NCBI GenBank assembly: GCA_023252195.1
Contig: JAHEXI010000013.1
Coordinates: 24,064 to 88,063 of the forward strand
DNA: 64,000 nt
Source of the DNA: Pseudonocardiales bacterium
GTDB taxonomy: Bacteria > Actinomycetota > Actinomycetes > Mycobacteriales > Pseudonocardiaceae
Direction of reading: 5' to 3'
In this document: positions 53,950 through 63,906 of the stretch, piece by piece
How positions within the stretch are numbered: the first letter of the stretch is position 1
Layout: every line of letters begins with the position of its first letter
Program-made: the position numbers and the translations under genes
The notes under the pieces: generated by a model
What the model saw: only the letters and a program-made list of their open reading frames with translations
The model's database searches: none
What the model was told of the DNA's origin: nothing

Positions 53950-54383
53950 CCCTCAACGGCAACCCAAAACCCGCAGGTCAAGCCCACCATCCTATATTCG
54001 ATCCCCACGCGGTGCCCGACTGGTGCTGGCCTCGGCCGATCAGATCCATGCGCTAGCCGGCCTAGACACCGAGCCACCGGTACTGATTGATGGGCCACAG
54101 GGTCTCTGGGCAGCTGCACTGCGACTGCGCTGACCGTCGCATAAGCAACGAGAGGCAGAGGTGAGTAGAACCCTCTCATCGACGACAAGTTCTCCAGCCT
54201 TAGGTGCAGGGTTCCCAGGCGCCTAAGATCAACAAGAAAAGTCGGCGATCACGCTAAGACACCAGAGGCGCACCTGCCTGCCCTACGAATGATCAAGGTT
54301 AGGGACGGCCGCCGCTCCGTCCCGGAGTGGGCAATTAATCACCCCACATTCATTCCGCGTCTCATCTGGAGGACCGCGGGTGA

Positions 54384-54593
54384 CTAGCTGGACTCCGCTG
54401 GGCCGACCTCGCTCAGGTGCTGCTCTGCCTCGGGCTCGATGTTGTGCTCCGGCACCTCACCGATGTTCTCAGGTCCGGATTGTTGCTCCAGGTTGGCGCC
54501 GCTACGCCGCCGGGTCTCCCGCACAGCGAACAACACAGTAGCTGCGAGCAGGAAAATTGAGAAGATGATCTCGATCACGATAATCGCGCTCAT
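54384..54593 (-). CDS. Small membrane protein with acidic tail
   Basis: 69 residues: one membrane helix (IIVIEIIFSIFLLAATVLFA), RETRRRSG, then an acidic, glutamine-rich tail. AAAGGAG lies upstream. Single-span topology with the tail inside. Function unknown. Confidence 0.5.
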   Translation of the reverse strand: MSAIIVIEIIFSIFLLAATVLFAVRETRRRSGANLEQQSGPENIGEVPEHNIEPEAEQHLSEVGPAESS

Positions 54594-55664
54594 GACAAGC
54601 GTTCACGCTCCTTTGACTAATCAGCTCACACGTGCAGGCGCGCGAAGAGTAGCGCTCGGTCAGGACGGCGCAGTGCTCCGGGCGGGTCCGGGACCGGCAG
54701 GTACTCACCTCGCGTCCTCGCACGGTGTGAACCGCGATTGAGTGTGTTTGCGCACAGTCAACCCAACTGCGAGGCCACCACGTCCTATCCCGTGCCGGGA
54801 TCTTCCTCACGCAAGAACTGGCCGTGGTGCCTGGGGCGTAGATCGGTCGGCCATCAGTGCGGGCCAGTGCTTGCTGTTGCCGGACTTAACAGCACCTATG
54901 TGTGCCCGGAGTGGTTAGACCGAAGTTATTTGATCTTGAGCATGCGAATCTGCACGGTGACCTGGGGGAGTAAACATTCAAGCCTCGGCGCTGACCTGCG
55001 TGTTCGGATCATCACGAAGTGACAGTATGCCCCCGGGGAACGGCTACGCCGCTCGATGAGCGCGTGCTCAGTCCACGATCGGGACGGCGAGCAGCGCCAG
55101 GATGGCAACCTCGGTCAACACGCTGAGCAGGGCCTAGGGCGCGAGCTGAACGCCGCCCTCGACGAACCCGAAGCACCCCCACCGTCCCGGGAGAGCGCGA
55201 ACCCGACCAGCGCCGCACCGGCCACTCCGGCCGCCGGACCATCGCAGGCGCACCGAACACCAGCCGCACGGCCACCACGAAGGACCCAACCTTGGACGAG
55301 GCATCTGATCAATAGCAATATCCAGCACATCTGCCGCCGAGGCCGAGCCGCGGAACGTCCGCCCATGCCGCGTAGCGCGCGTATCTGCCGCTGTACGCGT
55401 GGTGAACGCCGGCCAGGAGCGGCGACGCGTGTGTCATGGTTGGCCGTGCATTTGTGGCTGAGGCGGTGAGTCCGGCAGACACCGGGGTGGGCATCGTTTT
55501 TCACAGCGCAGAGGAGACGAGAGATGACGGTCGCGTCGCGTGGCGCAGTGTGTCCAGGTTGAAGCAGTGGTGGCAGCCACCTGGGCTAATCGATCTTCTC
55601 CATAGCCACCGTCCGATTGACTAGCCGAGCACGTGCTTGGCGATGTGCTCATGCCCCGGAGGTT
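54594..55664. other. Mostly non-coding stretch with decayed gene ends
   Basis: Contains one arm of the inverted duplication (54994-55112). On the minus strand, just upstream of that arm, GGVQLAP, a TAG and then LLSVLTEVAILALLAVPIVD look like the broken end of a membrane protein gene. Confidence 0.45.
54994..55112 (-). repeat. Inverted duplication, copy A
   Basis: About 119 bases matching 58426-58539 in opposite orientation, roughly 80 percent identical. Both copies end with the first codons of a solute-binding-type gene (ATGATCCGAACACGC). Confidence 0.65.
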
Positions 55665-57110
55665 GTCCCGGCCCTCGTGGATTTTTAGGCGGCGGTCCCT
55701 CGTCTGAGTCCTGCCGTGCGGTAGGTACTCGGGTGATCGGCCAAGAACACCACGAGGAAGAGGGACCGCCGTGCGGAAGACCTACCAGAACGAGGAGATC
55801 GACACGAGCGCGCCCACCGTGCCCGAAGCGGTGAGCGTGGCGCTGGCCGAGCTGGCTGGCGAGGTGCGGGAAGGTCTGTTGGCCCTGGCGGTGGGCGCCG
55901 GGCTGCAGGTATTGACCGCGTTGATGGAAGAGGATGTGACCGCACAGTGCGGGGTGAAGGGGCGTCACGACCCGACACGCAGTGCCACCCGGCATGGCTA
56001 CGGTGCCGGGTCGGTGACCCTGGGTGGGCGTCGGGTGCCGGTGGCGCGGCCGCGGATGCGCGCCAGTGATGGCTGCGGGGAGCTGCCGGTGCCGGCCTAT
56101 GAGCGGTTTAGCCGGACCGAGGTGCTGGGTCGGATGGCGATGGAGCGGATGCTCGCTGGGCTGTCGACCCGGCGTTATCCGATCGGGCTGGAGCCGGTTG
56201 GGACTCGTGTTGAGCAGCGCGCCAGGGCAACGTCGAAGTCAGCGGTCTCGCGCCGGTTCGTCACGGCGACCGAGACCGCGTTGGCCAAGCTGTTGTCTGC
56301 GGATCTGGCTGGCCTGGATCTGGTGGCGCTGATGGTCGACGGGGTGCACTTCGCCGAGCACTGCTGTGTGGTGGCGTTGGGTATCGACATCGACGGTGTC
56401 AAGCACCCGCTGTCACTGGGTGGAAGGCTCGACTGAGAACGCCACCCTGGTCACTGAGCTGCTGGTGGGGCTGCGCGAGCGCGGCTTGGACGTCACTCAC
56501 CCGATCCTGGCGGTGATCGACGGGTCCAAGGCGCTGCGCCGCGCGGTCGTTGATGTCTTCGACCATCCGGTGATCCAACGATGCCAACTGCACAAACTCA
56601 GAAACGTGCAAGACCGGCTGCCACAGAGACTGCGCTCGGTGGTGGGCAAGCGGATGCGGGCGGCCTACCACGCCCACACCGCGCTGGATGCCCAGGCCCA
56701 GTTGGAGGTCCTGGCCGGCGAGCTGGACCGCACGCATCCGGGCGCGGCCGCCTCCTTGCGCGAGGGCTTGGACGACACGCTGACCGTGCTGCGCCTGGGA
56801 GTGCCTCCCACCCTGGCCCGGACCTTGCGCAGCACCAACTGCGTCGAGAGCATGATCGAAATTTGTCGCGACCACTCCCGCAACGTCAAACGCTGGCGGG
56901 ATTGACAGATGGCGCTGCACTGGTGCGCCGCCGGAATGGTCGAAGCCGGCACCCAGTTCCGCCGGGTCAACGGCCATCTCCATCTCCGCGCACTGCGAAC
57001 CGCGCTCGAACACCATGCCGCTGCCGACAACGTCGCAGCCAACAAGCACAATCACACCCGCAACATCGCCTGACGAGGGGTCGCCGTCGAAAATCTACGA
57101 AGTTTGGGAC
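55665..57110 (+). mobile_element. IS256-family insertion sequence, inactive
   Basis: Imperfect terminal inverted repeats of about 40 bp: 55665-55703 against 57072-57110, sharing GTCCC, CGT.GATTTT and CCCCTCGTC-like blocks. The transposase within has two disabling mutations. No clear 8-bp target duplication, so a deletion next to the element is likely. Confidence 0.65.
55771..57073 (+). pseudogene. IS256 (mutator-type) transposase, frameshift and stop
   Basis: The first frame (55771-56436) encodes GYGAGSVTLGGRRVPVARPR and the DDE Asp in LVALMVDGVHFAEHCCVVAL. One extra base near 56420 shifts the frame before GSTENATLVTELLVGLRERG; the second Asp follows in ILAVIDGSKALRRAV and the conserved CQLHKLRNV and NCVES..I. 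At 56903 a TGA replaces the Gly of RWRDGQMAL, and the end (FRRVNGHLHLRALRTALE) reads on to 57073. Confidence 0.85.
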
Positions 57111-57130
57111 ATCCTCCATGCCCCATGCCC

Positions 57131-57875
57131 AAAGGACCTCGGGGTCCTCGCCGACGGCGTCACCGAGGGTCGCCGCATCTTCGCCAACACGATCAAGTAC
57201 GTACTGATGGGCACGAGCAGCAACTTCGGCAACATGTTCAGCGCCGCAGCCGCCTCCGCGGTGCTCAGCTTCCTGCCGATGCTGCCGGGCCAGATCCTGC
57301 TCAACAACCTGCTCTACGACGCCAGCCAGCTGGCCATCCCGACCGATCGGGTGGATCCCGAACAGCTCCAGGCCCCATCGCACTGGGACATCGCCTTCAT
57401 CCGCCGCTTCATGGTCTTCTTCGGCCCGATCAGCAGCCTGTTCGACTTCCTCACCTTCGCCCTCATGCTGGGCGCCTTCCACGCCGGGGCCGCCCTGTTC
57501 CAGGCCGGCTGGTTCGTCGAATCCCTCGCCACCCAGACCCTCGTGATCTTCGCGATCCGCACCCGGCGCAGCCCATTGACCCGCAGCCGACCCAGCCGCC
57601 CGTTGCTGCTCGCCGCGTTCGCTACGGTGACCATCGGTGTCGTGCTGCCACTGTCCCCACTGTCGGGAATCCTGGGGTTCGCGTCCTTGCCGCTGGGGTT
57701 CTTCCTCGCCCTCGCCGGCATGGTCATCGCCTACCTCGTGCTCATCGAGCTAGCGAAGCGACTGTTCTTCGCCGAGCCCGAGGGACACCTGCCCCACCTG
57801 CGCCGCCGCGGCCACCAGCACCGGATACACCGACGCGCCGCACGCTTCAGCATCGGCGCTCAACAAACCCGCTGA
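57131..57875 (+). pseudogene. mgtA: MgtA-type Mg2+ P-type ATPase, C-terminal part
   Basis: Encodes KDLGVLADGVTEGRRIFANT and SSNFGNMFSAAAASAVLSFL, then PMLPGQILLNNLLYDASQLA and the last membrane helices, exactly as at the end of magnesium-importing P-type ATPases. The P- and N-domains with the DKTGT phosphorylation site are missing; the IS256 copy lies in their place. The C-terminal 40 residues are basic and may be extended. Not functional. Confidence 0.85.
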
Positions 57876-58232
57876 GCGCCCAGCACCGGATGCCCCCTCG
57901 AAGCGCGGCGCGGATCTGATGCCACACAATGCAAGGAAAGCGACGGGGACGGCATCTCCAGCGACGGCAGGCGCGGTATCGACCCGCCGGTGTGGGCTGA
58001 TGGTGGGCCAAGATCAGCCGCAGCGCGGCGATGGCTTCCGGATAATGACCGGGTTGTTCCAACTCGGTGAGAGAGTGTCCCAGACCGACTGGACCACATT
58101 TCGCGCCGGCGGGTGATCAGCCAGCCAGGTCGCGCCTGGAGCCGATTCGGGAGCGGACAGCTGCCTGGCGGTCTGACGTTGCCGGGGCTTCGGCGGACAC
58201 GCCGAGAAGCCAGCGGGATGAGGAAACCAGTC

Positions 58233-58420
58233 ATGGCACCGAAATACCTCGCCATCCTCTTCGACATCGACGGGACGTTGATCATCACCGGTTGGGGCCG
58301 GGGCCGCCTCGTGGCGGATGGCTTTCGACGAGCTCTACGGCACCCCCACTGACATCGGCCAGTTCACCGACACCGGCATGACCGACCCCGACGTGGGCCG
58401 CCAGACCTTCGTGGCCGTGC
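58233..58420 (+). pseudogene. HAD phosphatase 5' fragment, frameshifted
   Basis: ATG 58233 opens APKYLAILFDIDGTLIITG with the DxDGT nucleophile motif. After a frameshift near 58300 another frame gives RMAFDELYGTPTDIGQFTDT, as in phosphoglycolate-phosphatase-like HADs. It then joins the inverted duplication. This is the opposite end to the HAD fragment at 31313, but probably another gene. Confidence 0.65.
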
Positions 58421-58425
58421 TGCAC

Positions 58426-58539
58426 GAGGTCGCCATCCTGGCACTGCTCGCTGTGTGGTGGACCGGACACTCGCTCATCAAGCTGCGTACCCGTTCTCCG
58501 GGAACATATTGTCACTTCGTGATGATCCGAACACGCAGG
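58426..58539 (+). repeat. Inverted duplication, copy B
   Basis: Counterpart of 54994-55112, here fused to the HAD fragment on its left and leading into the solute-binding-type gene on its right. Confidence 0.65.
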
Positions 58540-58989
58540 TGGGCGGCTGTTGTTGGGATAGGGCTGATCATGATCATGGCCGCAGCGTCAGCGGCGACCG
58601 TGGACACGACGAGGCGCGACGCCGACGGCGCACCAAGCGCCATCAAGGTGGGGATCAAACCGCTCGACCCGTTCGTGACCAAAAACGGCGATCAGTATCA
58701 CGGCTTCAGCATCGACTTGTGGAACGAGATCGCGCGGCGCAATTCCCGGCAGACCAGCTACGTCTGGCACGACACCCTCCCTTCGCTGCTGAGAGATGTG
58801 CAAACGACGACCGTGGACGTGGGCACCGCCGGGATCACGATCACCAAGGACCGTGAGCAGGTGCTCGACTTCAGCTATCCCATGTTTGATGCCGGGCTGG
58901 AAGTGATGACCACACCTCGTTGTGCCTTCTGCCAGTCGGCGTCCGGTCGCTCGAGGGCGTCGATCAGCCTCTGCCACACGGCCAGTTGA
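58522..58989 (+). pseudogene. Solute-binding (SBP_bac_3) gene, truncated
   Basis: ATG 58522 opens a signal-anchor (WAAVVGIGLIMIMAAASAAT) and the first lobe of a type 3 solute-binding domain: IKVGIKPLDPFVTKNGDQYH, GFSIDLWNEIARR, TVDVGTAGITITKDREQVLD and FSYPMFDAGLEVM. After VMTTP the family match ends near 58915, and the remaining residues are non-native. Similar domains occur in amino-acid ABC receptors and in prokaryotic glutamate-receptor-like channels. Confidence 0.7.
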
Positions 58990-59104
58990 TCGGTGGATTT
59001 CTCAGTGGTGGTATTCGGTCATGAGCCGGTCGGCCAGCTGGCGGACCTCTTCCGGTCGCAGCACGTGCGGGGCGTCCTTGCTGTCGTGGGTGGTGCTGGT
59101 GGCG

Positions 59105-59704
59105 TCATTTCGCAGCGTGGGGGTGTCTCGCGGGGATCCGCGTATTCGTCCGAAGGTGCCACCGAGTGCGGGTCCATCGGCCGGCTCGACTTCTGGACCG
59201 GGGATCGGTCAGGTGTGCTGGGCGGGGTTCTAGCTGCTCATGATGCCGCGGGTAGGCGATAGCTCCGGCGGCCAGTTCACCTCGTTCAGCGGCGTGTGGC
59301 CAGCGTTGCCCGGGGTTGGTCTGGTGGCTCTGGGTCTGGTCGCGCAGGCCGAGTCGGTCGCCAACGAAGAGCAGCACCAGGCCGTGTTGTTCTGCTGCCT
59401 CGCGCCAGCCGGTGGGGAGGTTCAGTGGCGCGTCGAGCAGCAGAGGTTGGACGTGTGGCCAGGTGAGGGTCAGCGCTCCGGCTGGGTCGAGGTGTACCGC
59501 CCAGCCGCGGCGCTGTCCCAGCGTGAGTCGGGGCAGGTCGGTGGCTAAGGGCAGTCCGCGGTTCATGACTGCGTAGAGCAGCACGTCGGTGCGATCGACT
59601 TCATTGTCGGGCGACTGTATTTCGCCCTGCATGAACAGTGCCGCGAATGTTGCCGCTCGGTGTTGCCACAGATCGGCTTGCGCGTGCAGCGTCATCGCAG
59701 GCAT
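59105..59704 (-). CDS. Hypothetical protein, C-terminal end uncertain
   Basis: From ATG 59704 the first 120 residues look coding (DLWQHRAATFAALFMQGEIQ, DRTDVLLYAVMNRGLPLATD, then GLVLLFVGDRLGL). After that the frame becomes His/Arg-rich and is probably shifted; a good-looking end in another frame (APHVLRPEEVRQLADRLMTE) stops near 58995. No family recognised. Confidence 0.4.
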   Translation of the reverse strand: MPAMTLHAQADLWQHRAATFAALFMQGEIQSPDNEVDRTDVLLYAVMNRGLPLATDLPRLTLGQRRGWAVHLDPAGALTLTWPHVQPLLLDAPLNLPTGWREAAEQHGLVLLFVGDRLGLRDQTQSHQTNPGQRWPHAAERGELAAGAIAYPRHHEQLEPRPAHLTDPRSRSRAGRWTRTRWHLRTNTRIPARHPHAAK

Positions 59705-59877
59705 CGCCTTGTCCTTCCCGAGGATGGTGGGGTTTGGGAGCCGAAACGGGGCGACGCCCGCGCCATCGTCACCTGCAGTGGCGGTCCGCGGGCTCCCACC
59801 AGTGCGACAGGCTCCCGGCGTCTACCGTCCGATCGCGTCAACTCCCAACCCCACCAGGATCAGGCTTGTTCGCCGCG

Positions 59878-60477
59878 CTATTCGACGAACGCGGAGTCGA
59901 CGTGGCCGTGCTCACGCATGGCATCGATGCGACCACCCCGGTCGGCCGTTTCCTGTTCCTCGTCAGTGGGAGTGCTCTCCGGCGCGTCGGTGGCAGTGGG
60001 GGCTAGTGTCCGGACCGCGTGTACCTCGATGCGTTTGGGCTTGACTTCCTCCACCTTGGGTACCACCACCTGCAGCACGCCGTCTTCGGTCGATGCCTCG
60101 ATGGCATCGGCCTTGACATGCAGGGGCAGCGTGATCGAGCGACGGAAGAGTCCGTAGCGGCGTTCCAGCACGTGGAACTGCTCATCTGCGCGGTCCTGAG
60201 TCAGTGACCGCTCACCCTGGATCGTCAGCAAACCGTCTTGGAACGCAATCTCCAGGTCCTCGACCTTGACACCCGGGAGCTCGACGGTAACAACGTAGGC
60301 GTCTTTGCGCTCGGAGATATCGACCGGCGGCGCCCAGGCCGGGGCACTGCTCGCACCGGTGCCGGACTGCGCGGCCTGCTGACCGCGCACCTGGGCAAAC
60401 AACTTGTACATCTCGTTCATCTGGTCCTGTGCGCCGCGCAGGTCTTGGAAGGCATCCCAGCGCGTCATGATGGCCAT
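59878..60477 (-). CDS. Hsp20/alpha-crystallin small heat shock protein
   Basis: 199 residues: alpha-crystallin domain from about 50 to 145 (PPVDISERKDAYVVTVELPG, then FRRSITLPLHVKADAIEAST and EDGVLQVVVPK), with GVL of the last strand conserved. ATP-independent chaperone that holds unfolded proteins. The C-terminal extension (PTATDAPESTPTDEEQETAD) is longer and more acidic than usual and lacks a clear I-x-I/V tail. Divergent from a TetR gene with a strong palindrome between them. Confidence 0.92.
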   Translation of the reverse strand: MAIMTRWDAFQDLRGAQDQMNEMYKLFAQVRGQQAAQSGTGASSAPAWAPPVDISERKDAYVVTVELPGVKVEDLEIAFQDGLLTIQGERSLTQDRADEQFHVLERRYGLFRRSITLPLHVKADAIEASTEDGVLQVVVPKVEEVKPKRIEVHAVRTLAPTATDAPESTPTDEEQETADRGGRIDAMREHGHVDSAFVE

Positions 60478-60561
60478 CTCAAATTTCCCTTATTCAGCTG
60501 TTCGGCGGCTCGGGATGAACCTAGACCCCACACGATGCGAAGGGTGTCCACTTGTCAAGCC

Positions 60562-60589
60562 ACACCGTTCACGTTAACGTGAACGGTGT
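60562..60589. promoter_or_regulatory. 28-bp perfect palindrome, probable TetR operator
   Basis: The half-site ACACCGTTCACGTT is followed by its exact reverse complement. It lies 85 bases before the Hsp20 start and 33 before the TetR start. Perfect symmetry and position between divergent genes make it the likely operator of the TetR protein, controlling both. Confidence 0.75.
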
Positions 60590-60621
60590 TCACTGTCAAT
60601 GCTCGTCGAGGGGAGACGTGG

Positions 60622-61374
60622 GTGGGGGAGCAACAGATCGGCACACCCAAAAGACGTGGCGCGGCAGCGACGCGCTCATTGTGGTTCGACGCTCCGGAAA
60701 CTGATGAGCAGGTCCGCCGCACGCTCACCCAGGAACGCGTGGTGTCCGAGGCCCTCATGGTGATCGCCCAGGAAGGCGTCGAGGCGCTGACCATGCGCAC
60801 CCTGGGCGCGCGTCTCGGGGTGGTCCCCGGTGCGCTCTACCGCCACGTGCGTAGCAAAGAGCAGCTCCAAGACCTGATCGTTGACGGCGTGCTCGCCGAG
60901 GTCGACGGCGACGTTAACCACGCACTGCCGTGGAAAGAGCAGATCAAGGCGCTCGCTCGTCGGCTACGGAAGGTGCTGGAAGCCCATCCAGGGGTCGCCG
61001 GTCTGCTGAAAACCCGCGACCCCCTCGGACCGCACTCCCTTGCCTTGGCCGAAGCCTTCCTGCTGCCGCTACACAACGCCGGGTTCCCCCCCCGCGAAGC
61101 CGGCCTCGCCTTCTTCCTCATCGTCGACTACACCATCGGATTTGAGGTCAGCAGTCCCCGCATCTCCGTCAACGAACAGCGCGTCCAGGACACGGCGACC
61201 AGAAAACGGCTCCACGAATTCTTCCGGTCGCTTCCCGATGACCGCTTCCCCACCCTGATCGCTCTGGGCGAGCACGTCTGGCTCGACAACCGCGACGAGC
61301 GATTCACCGCGGGCATCAACGCACTCATCGACGGACTGGAACGGACCCAGCACCCAACACCACCACCCAGCTGA
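60622..61374 (+). CDS. TetR-family regulator (TetR_C type)
   Basis: 250 residues from a GTG at 60622. The HTH reads ALMVIAQEGVEALTMRTLGA then RLGVVPGALYRHVRSKEQLQ, close to tetracycline-repressor-type DNA-binding domains. The C-terminal domain (GVAGLLKTRDPLGPHSLALA and FFLIVDYTIGFE) is of the TetR_C class. The inducer is unknown. Other in-frame starts upstream (60586) would lie inside the operator and are unlikely. Confidence 0.9.
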   Translation: MGEQQIGTPKRRGAAATRSLWFDAPETDEQVRRTLTQERVVSEALMVIAQEGVEALTMRTLGARLGVVPGALYRHVRSKEQLQDLIVDGVLAEVDGDVNHALPWKEQIKALARRLRKVLEAHPGVAGLLKTRDPLGPHSLALAEAFLLPLHNAGFPPREAGLAFFLIVDYTIGFEVSSPRISVNEQRVQDTATRKRLHEFFRSLPDDRFPTLIALGEHVWLDNRDERFTAGINALIDGLERTQHPTPPPS

Positions 61375-61594
61375 CCACCACCGCCACTGCCCGCCAGCTT
61401 TCTCGAGAGCGACACGCACAGAGCGTCGACGTCGCGGAGGCGGGCCCTCCGGCAGCGAGAACCAGTTGGGGCACTCGATCACGATCTCTGAGGACCTGGC
61501 GCAGTTCCTCACCGTAAGCATCATCGGGTCGGCATGCGGGCCAGGCAGCAGCCAGTGGCTCAGCCACCCGGGCCGACCGGGTATGGGTGGGCAT
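61325..61594 (-). CDS. Hypothetical small protein
   Basis: 89 residues from ATG 61594, with GGAGGT 5 bases upstream, one of the better ribosome sites here. The start (PTHTRSARVAEPLAAAWPAC) and EELRQVLRDRDRVPQLVL look plausible, but the second half is unlike a folded protein and overlaps the TetR end. A frameshift is possible. Confidence 0.3.
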   Translation of the reverse strand: MPTHTRSARVAEPLAAAWPACRPDDAYGEELRQVLRDRDRVPQLVLAAGGPASATSTLCACRSRESWRAVAVVVSWVVVLGAGSVPVRR

Positions 61595-62709
61595 GGTGAC
61601 CTCCACGCCTAGGGACCCGGTGTCGCTGTGTCAGGTGGCTGCGGCCCGGTTGCCGATCAGCGGTGTGGCAGGTCGTTCCGGGGTGGCCGGGGGGTCTGCG
61701 CAGTGCTCGGTCGGGCCGCCCGGATCTTTCACAACCGCGTGCGCCGCCGGGTGGCTCTGTGAATTTCGACACCACTCGTCCTGCGAGCTCATGGACGCGT
61801 GCTTCCGAAATTCTGATGTCGCTGAACAGGAAAGTGTCGACTGTCAGCCACTGGAATGAGGTAACAAATTCGCACAAAATTGACATCGTCGCACGTCACG
61901 GGCGTGGCAATGTTAAAACATAACTACCGTCATTCAGCTACTTAGGCGTTTTCGACCGCATCTCGGTCCGACCTCTTGTTTCGCGGGAGAGTACAGAGTA
62001 GAACTGGGTTACGGGGTATCGACAGGCCAAGGCTAGACCAGCAGAGAAGGTCTTTCCTCCCGGTCGGAGCTCTCAGCATGAGCACCGGGCACCCACGCCG
62101 AGCACGCCGCGACGAGGCTCAGCGCCGCGGGCCTGCGCCGGCAGACGATTGTCGTTTGCCGGCGCCGAGACCACACAACACGGCGCATTGTGCACGCTTG
62201 GTAACCAGATGACTCGTGCTCTCGGGGCGGCGTCCGACTCTCCTGTCAGGCGCCGTGCCCCGGGTTTTCCACCTTCGCATTTGACCATTGCGCCTAAAGA
62301 CGCACCGGGATCGGCGGTTTTAGCCGGTTCTTCGGTGACCTTGCCGTCGTCGATCTCGGCCTCGGCCTGGAACAGGTAATGGGCGCATTGCACGGTCAGG
62401 ACTGCAGCCACCGCCGGTGGCCAGCACTGGGGGCGTGGAGCGCCTCGGTGCGTCGGGCCCGGGCAGACGGCGGTGAGGGTGAGCTTGGCCGCGGCGCGGG
62501 TGGTGGGGCTGGCCGGCGGCGAGCGTCCGGCCATGTATCGGGTGATCCGGTCGGCGGTCAGGGCACGCTCGCCGGGTCCAGCGGCTCCTGCAAGGCCGCT
62601 ATCTTCCGAACCTCCAACGCCGGGACGACCAACCCGCTGCGGCACTCGCCGCAGGAGGCCGTGCAGGTCGCTGCGCAGCCTGGCGAGCCCGGCCATGGCC
62701 AGCGGTCGG
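61595..62709. other. Intergenic stretch without a supported gene
   Basis: About 1.1 kb. Open frames are Arg/Pro-rich shadows. A short AT-rich segment at 61855-61960 breaks the composition. I see no repeat or RNA gene. Confidence 0.45.
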
Positions 62710-62885
62710 GGGCTGCGCACGCTCTCGGCGGAGATGGCGGGCTACAACCCGATCTTTTATCACGTGGGTTCGGTGTGGCCGCACGACACCGTCATCGCGT
62801 GCGAGGGCCTGCGGCGCTACGGGCTCGACGACGTGGCGATGCGCCCAGTCGGTGACCTGCTCGACCCGCTCGCGATCTTCGACGA
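62710..62885 (+). pseudogene. Glycogen-debranching-type enzyme, C-terminal fragment
   Basis: GLRTLSAEMAGYNPIFYHVG then SVWPHDTVIACEGLRRYGLD is the conserved active-site region near the end of amylo-alpha-1,6-glucosidase family proteins (catalytic domain of the GDE_C type). Only about 58 codons are left. Upstream residues in the same frame are non-native. Confidence 0.7.
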
Positions 62886-62955
62886 TCGGCGATCCGCAGC
62901 GGAGTGGGGTAAAGAAGCTGTGTTCTACCCGCCCGCCGTGGTGGACAATCCCAGC

Positions 62956-63513
62956 ATGGCCCAGGGCAGAGGTGTGCCGCAGGTTGACCATGCGCTGGAA
63001 GCCGTGGTCGGGGCGATCAATGCTCTCACCGAGCCCCCGGACGGCGGCCCGGGTATCGTGCTCACACTGGGTGGCCTGGTCATCAGCGGAACGATCATCC
63101 CCGACTGGCAGTGGTTCGATGAAGTTGAGCACGCCGCCCGGGCCGCGTTCATCGTGCACGTCGGGGGTTCCATCGACGACGAGCACGGTGGTTGGGCGAG
63201 GCTGTTCAAGGGCGCTGCGGAGTCAGTGGCGAAGGACCATGCCGAGCGTCGGGCTGCGCGAGAGGTGACCGAGGGTCTCCCCGACCGCTACCAGCGTCTT
63301 GTCGCCCAGCAGGATCGGACCGCCTTTGTTCACCTGACCGAGGCCCGGGTGGTGGCTCCCGGTGTCAGTCCGCTGCCCGGTGCCGGGATGCACTGGCGAG
63401 GACGGCTCTCCGAGATTTCGGGATGGTCCTTCGGCCATCTTGGCGCTGAGCCACCCACCACTCTGGCTGAGCCGCTGACCACTCCGGAGCAAGCCGCCGA
63501 CCACTACATGTAG
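62956..63513 (+). CDS. GvpU-like gas vesicle accessory protein (tentative)
   Basis: 185 residues from ATG 62956. The first half (VDHALEAVVGAINALTEPPD, then GIVLTLGGLVISGTIIPDWQ) resembles GvpU, a small protein of gas vesicle clusters. The second half (LTEARVVAPGVSPLPGAGMH then WRGRLSEISGWSFGHL) looks like a second beta domain with a conserved LTEARV...WRGRL motif. No other gvp gene is seen. The frame is open upstream into the debranching fragment, so the start is not certain. Confidence 0.45.
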   Translation: MAQGRGVPQVDHALEAVVGAINALTEPPDGGPGIVLTLGGLVISGTIIPDWQWFDEVEHAARAAFIVHVGGSIDDEHGGWARLFKGAAESVAKDHAERRAAREVTEGLPDRYQRLVAQQDRTAFVHLTEARVVAPGVSPLPGAGMHWRGRLSEISGWSFGHLGAEPPTTLAEPLTTPEQAADHYM

Positions 63514-63522
63514 GCATCGGCG

Positions 63523-63786
63523 GTGTTCATCAAGATTAACGGGAAGACCCGCTACCTGTGACGGGACGTTGACCAGCACGGCCCCGTCCAGCCCCGGCGT
63601 AACGCGAAGGCTGCCAAACGGCTTTTCCGCCAGCTGCGCACGGGACTGCGGTACGTGCCACGGGTGGTCGTCACCGACAAACTGCCTAGCTACGACGCCG
63701 CGCACCGCTTCGGTCCGGATCTGGAGGAATTGGATCGGATCTACCTCAACGTTGGCTGCCGAACCTGCAGAGAGTTGTCCTGGTGA
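63523..63786 (+). pseudogene. IS6-family transposase fragment
   Basis: VFIKINGKTRYL, a TGA where Trp stands in the family, RDVDQHG, a short deletion, then NAKAAKRLFRQLRTGLRYVP and VVVTDKLPSYDAAH with the second catalytic Asp. After this the frame diverges. Internal stop and deletion make it dead. Confidence 0.7.
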
Positions 63787-63906
63787 TCGACATCGCGGTT
63801 CCCTCAACTACTGGTGTAGGGCTCCCCGTACGAGGGGCCGGAGATGGCGGGCAGGGCGCGCTGAGAGCGATTCTGCGAGCCTGTGGGTGCCTGGAACTTC
63901 GCCACG

